From Fulvivirga ulvae (GTDB lineage: Bacteria; Bacteroidota; Bacteroidia; Cytophagales; Cyclobacteriaceae), in contig NZ_CP089981.1 of assembly GCF_021389975.1 (NCBI RefSeq), positions 638,501 through 702,500 of the forward strand: a stretch of DNA of 64,000 nucleotides, in the 5' to 3' direction. Position 1 is the stretch's first letter. Each line of letters starts with the position of its first letter. The notes under the pieces are model-generated. The model was not told the DNA's origin and did no database searches. It saw nothing but the letters and a program-made list of their open reading frames with translations. The position numbers were made by a program, and so were the translations under genes. Of the stretch, positions 36,901 through 46,100 are shown piece after piece.

Positions 36901-37166
36901 GGGGAGTCTCCTACGGTAATTTCCTGACTTTCATAACCAATGAATGAAAAGGCAAGTACTTCACCTTTTGATGCCGGCAACCTGTAAGTGCCATCCGCAT
37001 CTGAGGCCGTACCACGTGTTGTACCTTTGATCAGCACGGTAACACCAGGTAAAGGGCTACCGTCTTGAACATCTGTGATCCTTCCGGATATGCCGGATTC
37101 CTGCGCATACAAACTCAATGTGCAGATGAAACCACAGATAAAACTTTGGAGTGTTTTTTTAAGCAT
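33909..37166 (-). CDS. SusC/RagA family TonB-linked outer-membrane transporter
   Basis: The 1085-residue protein has a signal peptide, a carboxypeptidase-like domain (ISGRITDVQDGSPLPGVTVLIKGTTRGTASDADG, ~25-105), a TonB box region (LSEIVVVGYGEQKKVNLSGAV) and a plug (IAQGLQGISPNLNI to DASSAAIYGARAAYGVILITTKS). The long beta-barrel ends YPQQRKYSIGLSITL. It imports large nutrients with SusD using TonB energy. First gene of the minus-strand operon, it is divergent from a TetR gene and the shared operator at 37215-37244. Classical SusC loci use ECF-sigma/anti-sigma or hybrid two-component control, so TetR control is unusual. Confidence 0.97.
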   Translation of the reverse strand: MLKKTLQSFICGFICTLSLYAQESGISGRITDVQDGSPLPGVTVLIKGTTRGTASDADGTYRLPASKGEVLAFSFIGYESQEITVGDSPVIDVVLQPDITTLSEIVVVGYGEQKKVNLSGAVDAIDNTVLANRPNQNIAQGLQGISPNLNIDFLSGEPGAVPNINIRGITSINGGDPLILVDGIPITPAELNTIPPGDVAGISVLKDASSAAIYGARAAYGVILITTKSRSEEGVSISYTNNFSMSRPTVLPDKVTDPYIYLRVRETSTDNTPWDNQNYSDQTYQWAKERSDNPELPAVRINPTDESLWEYMGDKDWTREFLDHYNYSQQHNLSISSRGERTSLLVSGAYDNQQGVLDHIAEDGYQRYSLRSKLNIDLTKFLKVGNNTSMAFSERVRPTYFGSDDNDDMWQIYNFHPTDWDINPDGSYANTEVGRYMAQLQTGGESVSNFNIYQTSFLGELSLFEKVLKLNADYTIRKNIEEVEQFATKYNIGFGPEDIREEGDSWAYQSNADNTYSVFNIYTTFSKTFGSHQVNAVAGYNQEHNRYESTFAQRDGLITNSLPTMALATGESQVGESVREWAIRGLFFRANYIFKDRYIFEFNGRYDGSSKFPKDSRWGFFPSASVAWRVDEEAFFSPLSNLFSQFKLRGSYGSLGNQFVGEYGYISSMEATQGSYIIGDQLPLVVNSPSLVSPNYTWEKVNSSNIGLDLGIFDNRITTSFDYYSRETIGMLTLGRELPDVLGDAEPLENSADLKTTGWELAVGYQNSFQLASKPFKISSRFIISDSKSTITRFDNPERNLTQYYKGMELGEIWGLESDGFFHSQEEIDALDQSDIVPWGALSVVEGWPKYIDRDNNGRIEKGATVDDSGDLSVIGNLLPRYRYSLDLNMSWKGFDLRMLFQGVGKRDFYPRHYLYWGFYQQPYAGGYEHLLDYYRATSDSETERAKHSQSYLDAGLADANTDARYPVLQSWLADRNLGERIDEAQGLAIPQTGYMLNGAYLRLKNLTIGYTIPQSLLSRLKISDLRVYVSGENIAEWSELKDYFDPESINDDVAKMNPSASTASGWGYSYPQQRKYSIGLSITL

Positions 37167-37214
37167 GATTTTTTTACCATTATTAAGTGATTTTTAAAAC
37201 TAGTTAATGGCAAC

Positions 37215-37244
37215 TTATAAATTGAACGGTCGTTCAATTTATAA
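37215..37244. promoter_or_regulatory. TetR operator, perfect 13-bp palindromic arms
   Basis: TTATAAATTGAAC and GTTCAATTTATAA flank GGTC, the TTGAACG-type site typical of TetR repressors. It lies 49 bases upstream of the SusC gene start and 64 bases before the TetR start, so it can control both genes. Confidence 0.8.
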
Positions 37245-37284
37245 TAAAACGATAATAGGAAATACTATTTAATGGCACTGTGGT

Positions 37285-37292
37285 TAACTTTG
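37285..37292 (+). promoter_or_regulatory. -7 promoter element of the TetR gene
   Basis: TAACTTTG matches TAnnTTTG, 16 bases before the ATG at 37309. No convincing -33 TTTG is seen, which fits a repressed or weak promoter. Confidence 0.35.
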
Positions 37293-37308
37293 TATTAACA
37301 GTAATTTA

Positions 37309-37905
37309 ATGGGAAGAAAAAGTTTAAAAGAGGTTCGTCAAACGGAGATCATCAACGCCTTTTATGAAGTGGCCAAAGAAACAGGTCTTGAAAATGCTTC
37401 CATTGCCAAAGTTGCCAGACATCTTGATATCAACCCGAGTCTGATCATTCATTACTTTAAAACTCGTGAAGAGCTTTTGCTGGCTCTGATAAATTTTACC
37501 CTGGAACGATACAAGGGCATGTTTCAGTTTGATGCACAACACCCAACTGCGGAAAACCTGAAAGAGCTTATTCATAATTTGTTCTCAAAAAAATGGAACG
37601 AGCTGTTTGATGACGGAGTCTTTTACAGTTGCTATGCCCTCAGTTACAGGGATGACCGGATCAAAAACAGCTTCAGGCTCCTGCATGAGTCCCTCCGGGG
37701 TATGCTGACATCTGTACTGGAACATTACCAAAGACACAATATTATTAATGTGGAGGATGTGTCGGAGCTTGCGGAACAAGTTTTTGTACTTATCGAAGGT
37801 GCCTACTATTATCTGGGCATGCTGGAAGGTACGGAAGAGTATCAGAGAAAAATAGAAACCTACAGGTCCCTGGCTTTAAACCTTATATCACTTACTCTGG
37901 TATAG
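37309..37905 (+). CDS. TetR/AcrR family transcriptional regulator
   Basis: The 198-residue protein has an N-terminal HTH (IINAFYEVAKETGLENASIAKVARHLDINPSLIIHYFKTREELLLAL). A helical ligand domain follows, with YRDDRIKNSFRLLHESLRGMLTSVLEHYQRHNI and an aromatic pocket (VLIEGAYYYLGMLEGTEEY). The divergent arrangement with SusC and the palindrome between them support local auto- and operon repression. The expected signal is a small molecule linked to the imported nutrient or its product. The HTH and family are secure; the inducer is unknown. Confidence 0.93.
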   Translation: MGRKSLKEVRQTEIINAFYEVAKETGLENASIAKVARHLDINPSLIIHYFKTREELLLALINFTLERYKGMFQFDAQHPTAENLKELIHNLFSKKWNELFDDGVFYSCYALSYRDDRIKNSFRLLHESLRGMLTSVLEHYQRHNIINVEDVSELAEQVFVLIEGAYYYLGMLEGTEEYQRKIETYRSLALNLISLTLV

Positions 37906-37912
37906 CTTCGTT

Positions 37913-38152
37913 TTATTCACTTCGCACATTGCGTACCGTAGCCACTATGGCAATAAGCATCCAGACCAGGTTAACTACAAATGTAGGATTGTCTCTCAGG
38001 TAAACTGCATTAATAACCAGGCAAAGTCCGCCAACAGCATTGAGTACATGGTATAATATACCCGTACCTCTGATAACCTTGATGCTAAGCAGGAAATATG
38101 CTACTATAAATGTTATGGCTCCAAACCATCCAATAAGCTCGTGCAACTTCAT
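37913..38152 (-). CDS. CBU_0592 family small membrane protein
   Basis: The 79-residue protein has three hydrophobic helices: IGWFGAITFIVAYFLLSIKVI, ILYHVLNAVGGLCLVINAVYL and TFVVNLVWMLIAIVATVRNV. The layout and the GWxGAxxFIxAYxLLS opening match the small CBU_0592-type membrane family, whose function is unknown. It is convergent with the TetR gene, 7 bases between stops. It probably has no tie to the phosphatase locus beyond position. Confidence 0.8.
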   Translation of the reverse strand: MKLHELIGWFGAITFIVAYFLLSIKVIRGTGILYHVLNAVGGLCLVINAVYLRDNPTFVVNLVWMLIAIVATVRNVRSE

Positions 38153-38456
38153 TTGTTTCTCTGTTTATAGGATGTATAGTTCAAATTTACCCGAGACAAT
38201 AAATACCAATATTACAAAAATTTAAATCTCAATGGAGGGAGAAGTTGGTGCTATTCCAAAGCGGTAAACATATCAATAAAAAAATATGAGGGTTTTCCTA
38301 AAGCCATAAACTTTATATTAATATTTCATCTATCAGGCAGTAAGAGAGTTAAGTTTTGAAGGAAAACCAAGGTTAATTTACATATAATAACGAAGTAATG
38401 GTTCAATAATAGTTGGATACTATCTTAAAATTCACAAACCAACTAAACCAAAAATC
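38153..38456. other. intergenic stretch without a gene
   Basis: This is 304 AT-rich bases upstream of a T9SS phosphatase gene. Only a split inverted pair (GGTTTTCCT and AGGAAAACC, about 70 bases apart) is seen. No RNA gene or clear promoter is recognised. Confidence 0.5.
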
Positions 38457-40412
38457 ATGTATCGAACTATTACATTTACCAGTATTTTACTAGTCCTTTT
38501 AGCTGGCTTACACCAAAGTTTTTCCCAAAACGGAAGCAATGTACCACGGGTTGATCATGTACTGCACATCAGTGTAGACGGCCTTCGCCCCGATGTAATC
38601 ACCTCCATGGGTCAGGAAAGGCTCCCGAATTTTTTCCGATTTCGTACAGAAGGTGCCTGGACAGACAATGCACGCACGGACAGATCAAACACTTCCACCA
38701 TACCCGGACATACCTCGCAAGTAACCGGCCGGCAGGTGCTTGGTAAAAATGCCCATAATTTTATCTGGAATAGCGACCCTGGACCTGTAACGCTGCATAC
38801 CTTTGCCGGCTACATCGCTTCGGCCTTTGATGTGGCTCATGATCATGGGTTATCAACAGCGCTTTATGCCGGAAAAAGCAAGTTTATCTTATTTGAAAAT
38901 TCCTACAATGCAAGCAATGGTGCCCCTGATATTACCGGGGAGAACAACGGAAAGGATAAAATTGACACCTATGTGTATAACGGAGATATGGCTCAGCTTA
39001 CGGCGCAGTTTATCAGTGATTATAAAGTAAGTCAATATGGCTACGCTTTCTTTCACTTCAGGTATCCTGATAGCCAGGGCCACTCTACAGGCTGGAATAT
39101 TGCCCCGCTTGAAGAATATTCACAAAAGGTGGCAGAAGTTGATGCTCTTATAGGCGATTTGTTTGCTACTATAGAAAACACTCCGGGACTGGCCGGCAGA
39201 ACGGCCATTATCTTAACTGCTGACCATGGTGGTGAACTCGGCAGTACCGGGCATGGCAATTTGTTGCATCCGGATAACTATACCATCCCATTTTATGTCT
39301 GGGGCCCGGGGGTAGCTATGGGAGCGGACCTTTATGCACTCAATGCAGAAACCCGAAGAGATCCAAGTTATAGCCAGGAATATGATGAAGACGCCATTCA
39401 GCCCATCAGATATGCAGATGTAGCCAACCTGTCGTTAAATTTCCTGGGTCTGCCATCTGTTCCCGGATCTGGGTTTAACGTTGACCAGTCGCTTGCTGTC
39501 ACGTCGGATGGGGCTGTAAATATTGTTATACAAAATGGCCTGAACAATTACTCTGGCACAGTAGACACCTACATAAGAAGACATGAAAAAAACAGTGCTT
39601 ATGGCAACAGAACCACTTTAATTGTAGATGATGCCGATCCGTGGTGGAGTGGCAGGGATAATCAGGCTTTACTTCGCTTTGATAATATTATAGGAAATGG
39701 CCAGCACCAGGTGCCTCAGAATGTAAATGTTGTGAGTGCCACATTAAATGTGCGTGTGATCAATGCTGGTAATGGTGGTTCGCTACACCGCATGCTGAGA
39801 ACCTGGAGTGAAAATGAAACATGGAATACGCTTGATAACGGTATACAGGCAAATGACGTAGAGGCTGTTCGCCATGCTGATGGCTCCGTGAGCAACACCT
39901 CAGAGGGCATGCTAAGCATCGACGTAACGGAAAGCTTACAGGCCTGGTCAGACGGTGCAGGTAATTATGGCTGGGCTATATTACCTGACGGTGGTGATGG
40001 TTGGGACTTCTACAGCTCAGAAGGATACATGCAGCCCCGGTTAAATATAAATTACACTTACGACACTTATCAGGCTAAGTCCATCTCTGCTGAAACTAGC
40101 AAAGTAGAGCAGGAAGTTTTAACGGCATTGGAAACCCCTGAAGCTGTATCACTAAAAGGCAACTTCCCTAACCCATTCTCAGGTATAACAACCATCCGTT
40201 ATGAACTTCACAAAAACCAAAAGATAAGAATGGAGGTATTTGACAGCCAGGGAAAACCTGTTAGCGTGATCGTTGATGAAATAAAAGAAGCCGGAAGCCA
40301 TGAGGCAGAATTTGACGGAAGAAATTTATCTAAAGGATTATACATCCTCAGATTCCTGAGCCAGGGCGAAGATGCTCAAACGGTGTTGACACATACTATG
40401 GTGCTTAGGTAG
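38457..40412 (+). CDS. T9SS-secreted alkaline phosphatase/nucleotide pyrophosphatase-like protein
   Basis: The 651-residue protein has a signal peptide (TSILLVLLAGLHQSFSQ). The catalytic part carries VDHVLHISVDGLRPDVITSMG, the nucleophile loop RSNTSTIPGHTSQVTGRQV, FFHFRYPDSQGHSTGW and ILTADHGGELGSTGHGN. From ~350 to 525 comes a DNRLRE-like beta domain (TLIVDDADPWWSGRDNQALLRFDNI, LLPDGGDGWDFYSSEG-type end), then a T9SS tail (LKGNFPNPFSGITTIRYEL to LSKGLYILRFL). It should act outside the cell on nucleotides or phosphodiesters. Though on the opposite strand, it fits the same phosphoester-scavenging theme as the operon to its left. Confidence 0.92.
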   Translation: MYRTITFTSILLVLLAGLHQSFSQNGSNVPRVDHVLHISVDGLRPDVITSMGQERLPNFFRFRTEGAWTDNARTDRSNTSTIPGHTSQVTGRQVLGKNAHNFIWNSDPGPVTLHTFAGYIASAFDVAHDHGLSTALYAGKSKFILFENSYNASNGAPDITGENNGKDKIDTYVYNGDMAQLTAQFISDYKVSQYGYAFFHFRYPDSQGHSTGWNIAPLEEYSQKVAEVDALIGDLFATIENTPGLAGRTAIILTADHGGELGSTGHGNLLHPDNYTIPFYVWGPGVAMGADLYALNAETRRDPSYSQEYDEDAIQPIRYADVANLSLNFLGLPSVPGSGFNVDQSLAVTSDGAVNIVIQNGLNNYSGTVDTYIRRHEKNSAYGNRTTLIVDDADPWWSGRDNQALLRFDNIIGNGQHQVPQNVNVVSATLNVRVINAGNGGSLHRMLRTWSENETWNTLDNGIQANDVEAVRHADGSVSNTSEGMLSIDVTESLQAWSDGAGNYGWAILPDGGDGWDFYSSEGYMQPRLNINYTYDTYQAKSISAETSKVEQEVLTALETPEAVSLKGNFPNPFSGITTIRYELHKNQKIRMEVFDSQGKPVSVIVDEIKEAGSHEAEFDGRNLSKGLYILRFLSQGEDAQTVLTHTMVLR

Positions 40413-40425
40413 CAGGTATGTTTTT

Positions 40426-40471
40426 AAACCTTGGAGGTTTCTTGTGTGTCGTAAATAAACCTCCAAGGTTT
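40426..40471. terminator. perfect 15-bp hairpin
   Basis: AAACCTTGGAGGTTT and AAACCTCCAAGGTTT form a perfect stem with a 16-base loop right after the phosphatase stop and 3 bases before the UvrA remnant stop on the other strand. It is probably a two-way terminator. Confidence 0.75.
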
Positions 40472-40474
40472 GAA

Positions 40475-41152
40475 TCACCCCATCACTGTCCCTCCACCCT
40501 CACCACTACCTGGCCCCAACGTAACGAGTTGATCGGCCGCCCCAATCAAAGTGGTATTGTGTTCAATGAAAAGTACGGTATCGCCACGGTCGACTAAGGA
40601 TTGAAAGACCTTAATTAATTGGAGGATATCAAAATAATGAAGGCCGGTGCTGGGTTCATCGAAGAGGTACAGTGTACGGCCTTTTCGCTTTTGTAGTATG
40701 GAGGTTGCCAGTTTCAACCGTTGAGATTCCCCTCCAGACAAGGTATTACCTGCCTGCCCCAAACGTAAATGGCCAACCCCTACTTGCCTGAGCACTTCAA
40801 GGCTTTCTACAATAGCTCCTGACTCAAAAAAATTTATAGCTTCCAGAACGGTCATCTGAAGCACTTCGCCGATAGAACGCTCTTTTAATTTGCATGCCAG
40901 AAAGGTATCGTTATAACGCATTCCCTTGCAGGTATCACAGGTCAGCCAGACATCGCTCATAAAATCCATGCTGGTTTTTACTTTTCCATGACCTCCACAA
41001 GTGGCACACTTACCATTCTTACTTTGGTAGGAGAAATCCGCTTTTTTTAGCCCCGCTTCTCTTGCGCTTGCTGTTTTTGAGAATAGCGTTTTTAGCTGCT
41101 CGATAATTCCGGTGTAGGATATTATCCTGGAATCGTGGAAGAAGCTTATCAA
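40475..41152 (-). pseudogene. UvrA-like ABC ATPase, 5'-truncated
   Basis: About 225 residues remain of a protein that normally has 750-950. Present are the second zinc module (GKCATCGGHGKVKTSMDFMSDVWLTCDTCKGMRYN), the ABC signature (NTLSGGESQRLKLATS), Walker B (TLYLFDEPSTGLH) and the H-loop (TVLFIEHN), ending GPGSGEGGG. Missing are the first ATPase half, the UvrB-binding domain and the second Walker A. The homology starts abruptly at RIISYTG, exactly where another truncated gene begins on the opposite strand. A repair function is excluded for this copy; the short GKCATCGG form resembles UvrA paralogs tied to drug resistance. Confidence 0.85.
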
Positions 41153-41497
41153 ACTTTAAAGGCAAATAAGCCTATTTATTTAATTGGTGGATTTGGGGGG
41201 GCTGCTAAGTCAATCATAAAAATAATCCAAGGGGATATACCTCCTCAAATGACTAATGATTTTCAGTTTGACACAGACTTTTTGAAGAAATTTAAATCAT
41301 ACACTTCAGGTAAATCTACGGTAAAACTGGATTATGATTACCTCGTGGATTTCTTTAAAAAATATACGGTGGATACGATTTCAAAAGGTAACGGATTATC
41401 CAAAGAAGAAAACTTAATTCTTTTTGAAAGTACCAACATCCATGAAATAGTATTCTTGATAATGAAAGGACTAAAAAACATTTCAACAAATCGATAA
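41123..41497 (+). pseudogene. SLOG-like nucleotide-sensor protein, C-terminal fragment
   Basis: About 120 residues are readable. In frame from 41123, PGIVEEAYQTLKANKPIYLIGGFGGAAKSII resembles the end of SLOG/STALD sensor domains, where a Glu-rich helix is followed by a strand and a GGFGGAA phosphate-binding turn. The rest is helical (LVDFFKKYTVDTISKGNGLSKEENLILFESTNIHEIVFLIMKGL). The N-terminal nucleotide-binding half is missing. A GTG at 41135 could start translation but would give a half domain. SLOG proteins sense nucleotide signals in anti-phage systems, which fits the neighbours downstream. Confidence 0.55.
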
Positions 41498-41507
41498 TGA
41501 CAGCACC

Positions 41508-41523
41508 TTCATTTATAAATGAA
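41508..41523. promoter_or_regulatory. 16-bp perfect palindrome before the AlbA-type gene
   Basis: TTCATTTATAAATGAA lies 50 bases upstream of the ATG at 41574 and could be a repressor site for the gene that follows. Confidence 0.35.
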
Positions 41524-41573
41524 TCAAATCACTCATCTTTTGCTGCTGATGTGACGGATAGAAGTAGTCAGAA

Positions 41574-42944
41574 ATGAATAAACACCTTACACCATCATCC
41601 CTCCTATCCATCATCCAATCCGGAGAGGGCTATAACGCGGAGTTTAAAGTGCGTTTGCCCAATAAACTCAAAGAGTTGAGTGAGGAGATTTGTGCCTTTG
41701 CCAATGCAGCCGGGGGTGTTTTGTTGGTTGGGGTGAGCGATGATAACAAAATTCACGGTGTAGAAATAGATAATTCGAAAAGATCAGCCATCCAGAACTC
41801 TCTCAATGAAATCAACCCCCATATTCCCACCATTTTGTATCCGGTTGAAGTAGAAGGAAAAATTGTCTGGGTGATTGAGGTAAATAGCGGCCCTCAAAAA
41901 CCTTATGTACTGTCCGGCGCTATTTATGTTCGACAAGGCCCAAATACGCAAAAACTCACCACTGTAGAACAGATGCGGGATTTTTTTCAGCAGTCTGATC
42001 GCATCTATTTTGACGAAGCACCTTGCCCGGATTTTAGTGTAAATACGGATATTGATCAAAGCTGGTTTGAGGAGTTTCGCCTGGAAAGCGGGCTATCAAA
42101 AACAATTTCACAGGAACAAATAATCCAGAACCTCAGACTTGTTTTACCCGACAAAAACATTAAAAACGGAGGAGTATTGTTCTTTGGATCAGCGCCTGAG
42201 CAATTTATTGAAACGGCCATGATCCGCTGTATTGCATTCGAAGAAGAGGTCAAAACCCAAATCATAGACGACAAGATATTTGGGGGTCCTTTGATAAAGC
42301 AGTATGAGCAGGCTATGCAGTGGCTAAAAAACAAACTGAATGTCCGCTATAAAATAGAAGGCGGTGGGCCTAGAAAAGAAATATGGGAAATTCCTGAGAC
42401 GGCCTTGAAAGAAGCCATCATCAATGCCCTTTGCCATCGTGATTACTATGATAAAGGAGCGAAAATTACCATTGAGTTATTTAACGATCGCGTAGAAATC
42501 ACCAATCCGGGTGGATTAACAAGCGCCATCTCTCCTACTGACTTTGGAACCAAAAGTCACAGCAGAAATCCTTTGGTCTTTGGGTTATTTGTCCGAATCC
42601 GCATGGTCGAACAGGTGGGCTCGGGTATTGGAAGAATTAAGGATCAGATGAAGACTGCCAAACTTCCTGAACCAGAATTTAAAACAGATGGAATGTTCAC
42701 AGTTGTAATGCAACGTCCTGAAAAAGCTTCGGGAAAAACTGTATCTGGTGATAATAGAGAACTTATATTGAACCTTATTGAAGGTAATCCTTCTATTACA
42801 AGAGAAGCACTTGCAGATGCAATAGGAATAACTGTTAAAGGTATTGATTATCATTTAGCAGCTATGCAAAAAGAAGGTGCATTAAAAAGAGAAGGTTCCA
42901 GGAAAGCGGGTATTTGGGTTTTAAACCCTAGTACTAGGAGATAA
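41574..42944 (+). CDS. AlbA_2/Schlafen-type DNA-binding ATPase with winged helix
   Basis: The 456-residue protein has an N-terminal AlbA_2 (divergent AAA-4) domain: GEGYNAEFKVRLPNKLKELSEEICAFANAAGGVLLVGVSDDNKIHGVE. A central GHKL-like ATP-binding segment (ETALKEAIINALCHRDYYDKGAKITIELFNDRVEITNPGGL) and VEQVGSGIGRIKDQM follow. The C-terminal winged helix reads ILNLIEGNPSITREALADAIGITVKGIDYHLAAMQKEGALKREG. Such proteins are frequent companions of type I restriction and other defence genes and are thought to act as regulators or nucleic-acid-binding partners. Three 12-base repeats overlap the stop codon. Confidence 0.88.
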   Translation: MNKHLTPSSLLSIIQSGEGYNAEFKVRLPNKLKELSEEICAFANAAGGVLLVGVSDDNKIHGVEIDNSKRSAIQNSLNEINPHIPTILYPVEVEGKIVWVIEVNSGPQKPYVLSGAIYVRQGPNTQKLTTVEQMRDFFQQSDRIYFDEAPCPDFSVNTDIDQSWFEEFRLESGLSKTISQEQIIQNLRLVLPDKNIKNGGVLFFGSAPEQFIETAMIRCIAFEEEVKTQIIDDKIFGGPLIKQYEQAMQWLKNKLNVRYKIEGGGPRKEIWEIPETALKEAIINALCHRDYYDKGAKITIELFNDRVEITNPGGLTSAISPTDFGTKSHSRNPLVFGLFVRIRMVEQVGSGIGRIKDQMKTAKLPEPEFKTDGMFTVVMQRPEKASGKTVSGDNRELILNLIEGNPSITREALADAIGITVKGIDYHLAAMQKEGALKREGSRKAGIWVLNPSTRR

Positions 42945-42964
42945 ACTAGGAGATAAACTAGGAG
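42933..42964 (+). repeat. 12-bp tandem repeat (x3) at the 3' end of the AlbA-type gene
   Basis: The unit ACTAGGAGATAA repeats at 42933, 42945 and 42957 (last copy partial) and contains the stop codon. The following 200 bases, up to the HsdR gene, carry several GTACAA-type hexamers and no gene. Confidence 0.7.
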
Positions 42965-43173
42965 TAACAGTATAAGTAAAAGATAGGTGTACAAGAATTG
43001 ACAATGATGTACAAGACGGAAGTACAAACAATAAAGAAAATACGGGTACAAACATTACACGAAAAGATGTAGAAACAAAGAGTAGATGTATAAGAATTTC
43101 AAGTAATGCACAAGGTATTATTAGTTGACGAAAATATGCCAATTGAGCAAAAGTATTAACAAAGTATAAGGAC

Positions 43174-46100
43174 ATGGCAGTACCATCATTTAAAGAAGAC
43201 CATATATCACAGCTTCCCGCACTGAAGCTACTCATGAATATGGGCTGGAAATATCTTTCTCCTGAGCAGGCCTTGGAAGCCCGTGGAGGCAGAACCTCCA
43301 ATGTGCTGTTGGAGACGATTTTGAAGGATCAACTTCAAGTCATCAACACCATTGAATATAAAGGAAAAGAGTTCCTCTTTTCTGATGCCAATGTAAACAA
43401 CGCTATTCTTGCCATTCGTGATCTACCAGTTCAGGATGGTTTTATGGCTGCCAATAAAGCCTTTTATGAACTAATCACTCTGGGCAGGAGCTTTGAGCAA
43501 TCTGTTTTGGGTGACAAAAAGAGCTTCTCATTCCATTACATTGATTGGAAACATCCTGAAAACAATACCTACCACGTATCAGAAGAGTTTAGTGTACTCA
43601 GAAGTGGCAGTAGCGAGCATTACCGTCCTGATATAGTATTGTTTATCAATGGTATTCCGGTTGTGGTTATTGAGTGCAAAAGTCCAAAGATCAAAGACCC
43701 AATCGACAAGTCAATTGAGCAGCATCTAAGGAATCAGCAGGAAGACGGAATACGTGCATTGTATCAATACTCCAACCTGGTGATGGGATTGGCTACCCAT
43801 GAAGCCAAATACGCTACAACTGCCACCCAGAAAGAGTTTTGGAGTTTTTGGAAAGAACTCTTTAAAACCAAAGCAGAAGAAACTGCATGGCTCGATAAAC
43901 TCCAGACCTTAAAAAATCAGCCACTTCCTGCCAACGAAAGAACAACGCTATTCCAGGAACGCTACAAAAACGTCTGGACTTTCTTCCAGAACCTCGAAAA
44001 GGAAGAACAGGCAGTAACAGAGCAGGACAAGCTACTGTTTAGCTTTTGTCAGCCAGAGAGACTTTTAGACCTATTCTTCAACTTCACCCTGTATGATGAT
44101 GGCATCAAGAAAGTTACAAGGTACCAGCAATATTTTGCTGTACACAACACCTTGGATAAAATTGTTAAAACAGACAGTGAAGGATTAAGAAAAGGCGGTG
44201 TAATCTGGCATACTCAGGGAAGTGGTAAATCCTTAACTATGGTCATGTTAGCTCAACTGATTGCTACACATCCTCAAATCAAGAACCCTAAGATCATCTT
44301 AGTTACCGACCGCATTGATTTGGACGATCAAATCACAGGGACTTTCAAAAAATGTCAAATACCAGTAGAGAATGCTCAAACTGGTAAGCACTTGGTAGAG
44401 CTTCTTTCCGGTACAGGTGATACGGTTATCACTACTTTGATTCACAAGTTTGAGGCAGCTGTCAACCGAGCTAAAGAAGGCTTTGATTCACCTGAAATCT
44501 TTGTATTGGTAGATGAAGGCCATAGAAGTCAGTACGGCACATTCAACATCAAAATGCAAAAGGTATTTCCAAAAGGCTGCTTTATCGCCTTTACCGGAAC
44601 ACCTTTAATGAAGAAAGAGAAGAGCACTGCAAACCGCTTTGGTGGCTTGATAGATGTGTACTCCATTACAGATGCTGTTGAGGATGGAGCTGTGGTTCCC
44701 TTACTATATGAAGGTCGCCACAACCTAATTCAGGTTAATGAAAAGCCATTGGACAACTACTTTGATCGAGTATCCGAACCCCTGACTCCATACGGTAAAG
44801 CAGCATTAAAACGAAAATTCAGTTCTACCAATCAACTCAATAAAGCAGAGGAGATTATTTATGCCCGTGCCTGGGACATTTCAGACCACTACGAGCAAAA
44901 TGTTCAGGGCATCCTATTTGGAAGCTTAAAGGCTAAAGGCCAGTTAGTAGCCCCCAACAAAACTACAGCTATCCGCTACCGTGAGTTTATCAGGGAGATT
45001 GGAAAAGTAACCTGTGAAGTCCTTATCTCCCCTCCTGATGTTCGGGAAAACTATGATGATGCATTTGAAGAAAGTGATGACTTGATATTGAAGTTTTGGA
45101 AGGCCAGAATGGATCAGTATGGCAATTCCGAGAACTATGAAAAGTCTCTAATCAACTCATTCAAAAAGCAAGACCACCCTGAAATAATCATTGTGGTAGA
45201 TAAACTACTAACAGGTTTTGATGCCCCCAATAACTACGTTTTGTATCTCACTCGCCAGCTTAAAGAGCACACTTTGTTACAGGCTATTGCCAGAGTAAAC
45301 CGTTTAGCTCCTGGCAAGGAACATGGCTTAATCATTGACTATTATGGCAACCTGGAGAATCTGGATACAGCCTTAGAAACCTACTCGGGAGCCAACAATT
45401 ATGATGCGGCTGATTTGGAAGGTACGCTGACCAATATCAATGAAGAAATCAAGAAGCTACCTCAGGCTCACTCAGAAGTGTGGGACATTTTCAAAGAAGT
45501 GAGGAATAAGTATGATGAACCTGCTTATGAAGAATTATTACAGGATGAAGCTGTCAGACATTTCTTTTATGAAAAGGTATCAGCTTTTGCCCGATTGCTT
45601 AAACTTGCTTTATCTAGTTTTGAGTTCATCAGCAAAACACCCGAGCAGCAAATCAATAAATATAAACAGGATGCCAAATTCTTCCTTGGGTTAAGAATCT
45701 CTGTCAAGCGTAGATACTTTGACGATCTGGAATACAAGGAATATGAACCACAGGTTCAGAAGCTGATTGATAAGCACATTACCACGGAAGGCGAAATTCT
45801 TCACATTACTGAAATGGTCAACATTTTTGATAAAGAAGAAAGAGACCGGGAAGTTGAGAAGATAACCAGCAAGGCTGCCAAAGCAGATCACATTGCAAGC
45901 AGGACAATCAAAGCGATTAATGTAAAAATGAATGAAGATCCCGTGTATTTCAAGAAGCTATCAAGGCTCATCCGAGATACCATCGAGGATTATCACCAGC
46001 ACCGAATCTCAGAAGCTGACTATCTCAACAAAGCAAGGCAATACGAAGATCAGTTTCATAACGGCAGACAGGACAACGTACCCGAAAACCTTACTGGAAA

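Noticed and set aside
40475..41152. functional UvrA
   Set aside because: It lacks the first ATPase half and second Walker A; the remaining part cannot form the repair enzyme.
42851..43301. minus-strand frames between the AlbA gene and hsdR
   Set aside because: They are hydrophobic artefacts of the repeat-rich spacer and overlap the clear hsdR start.
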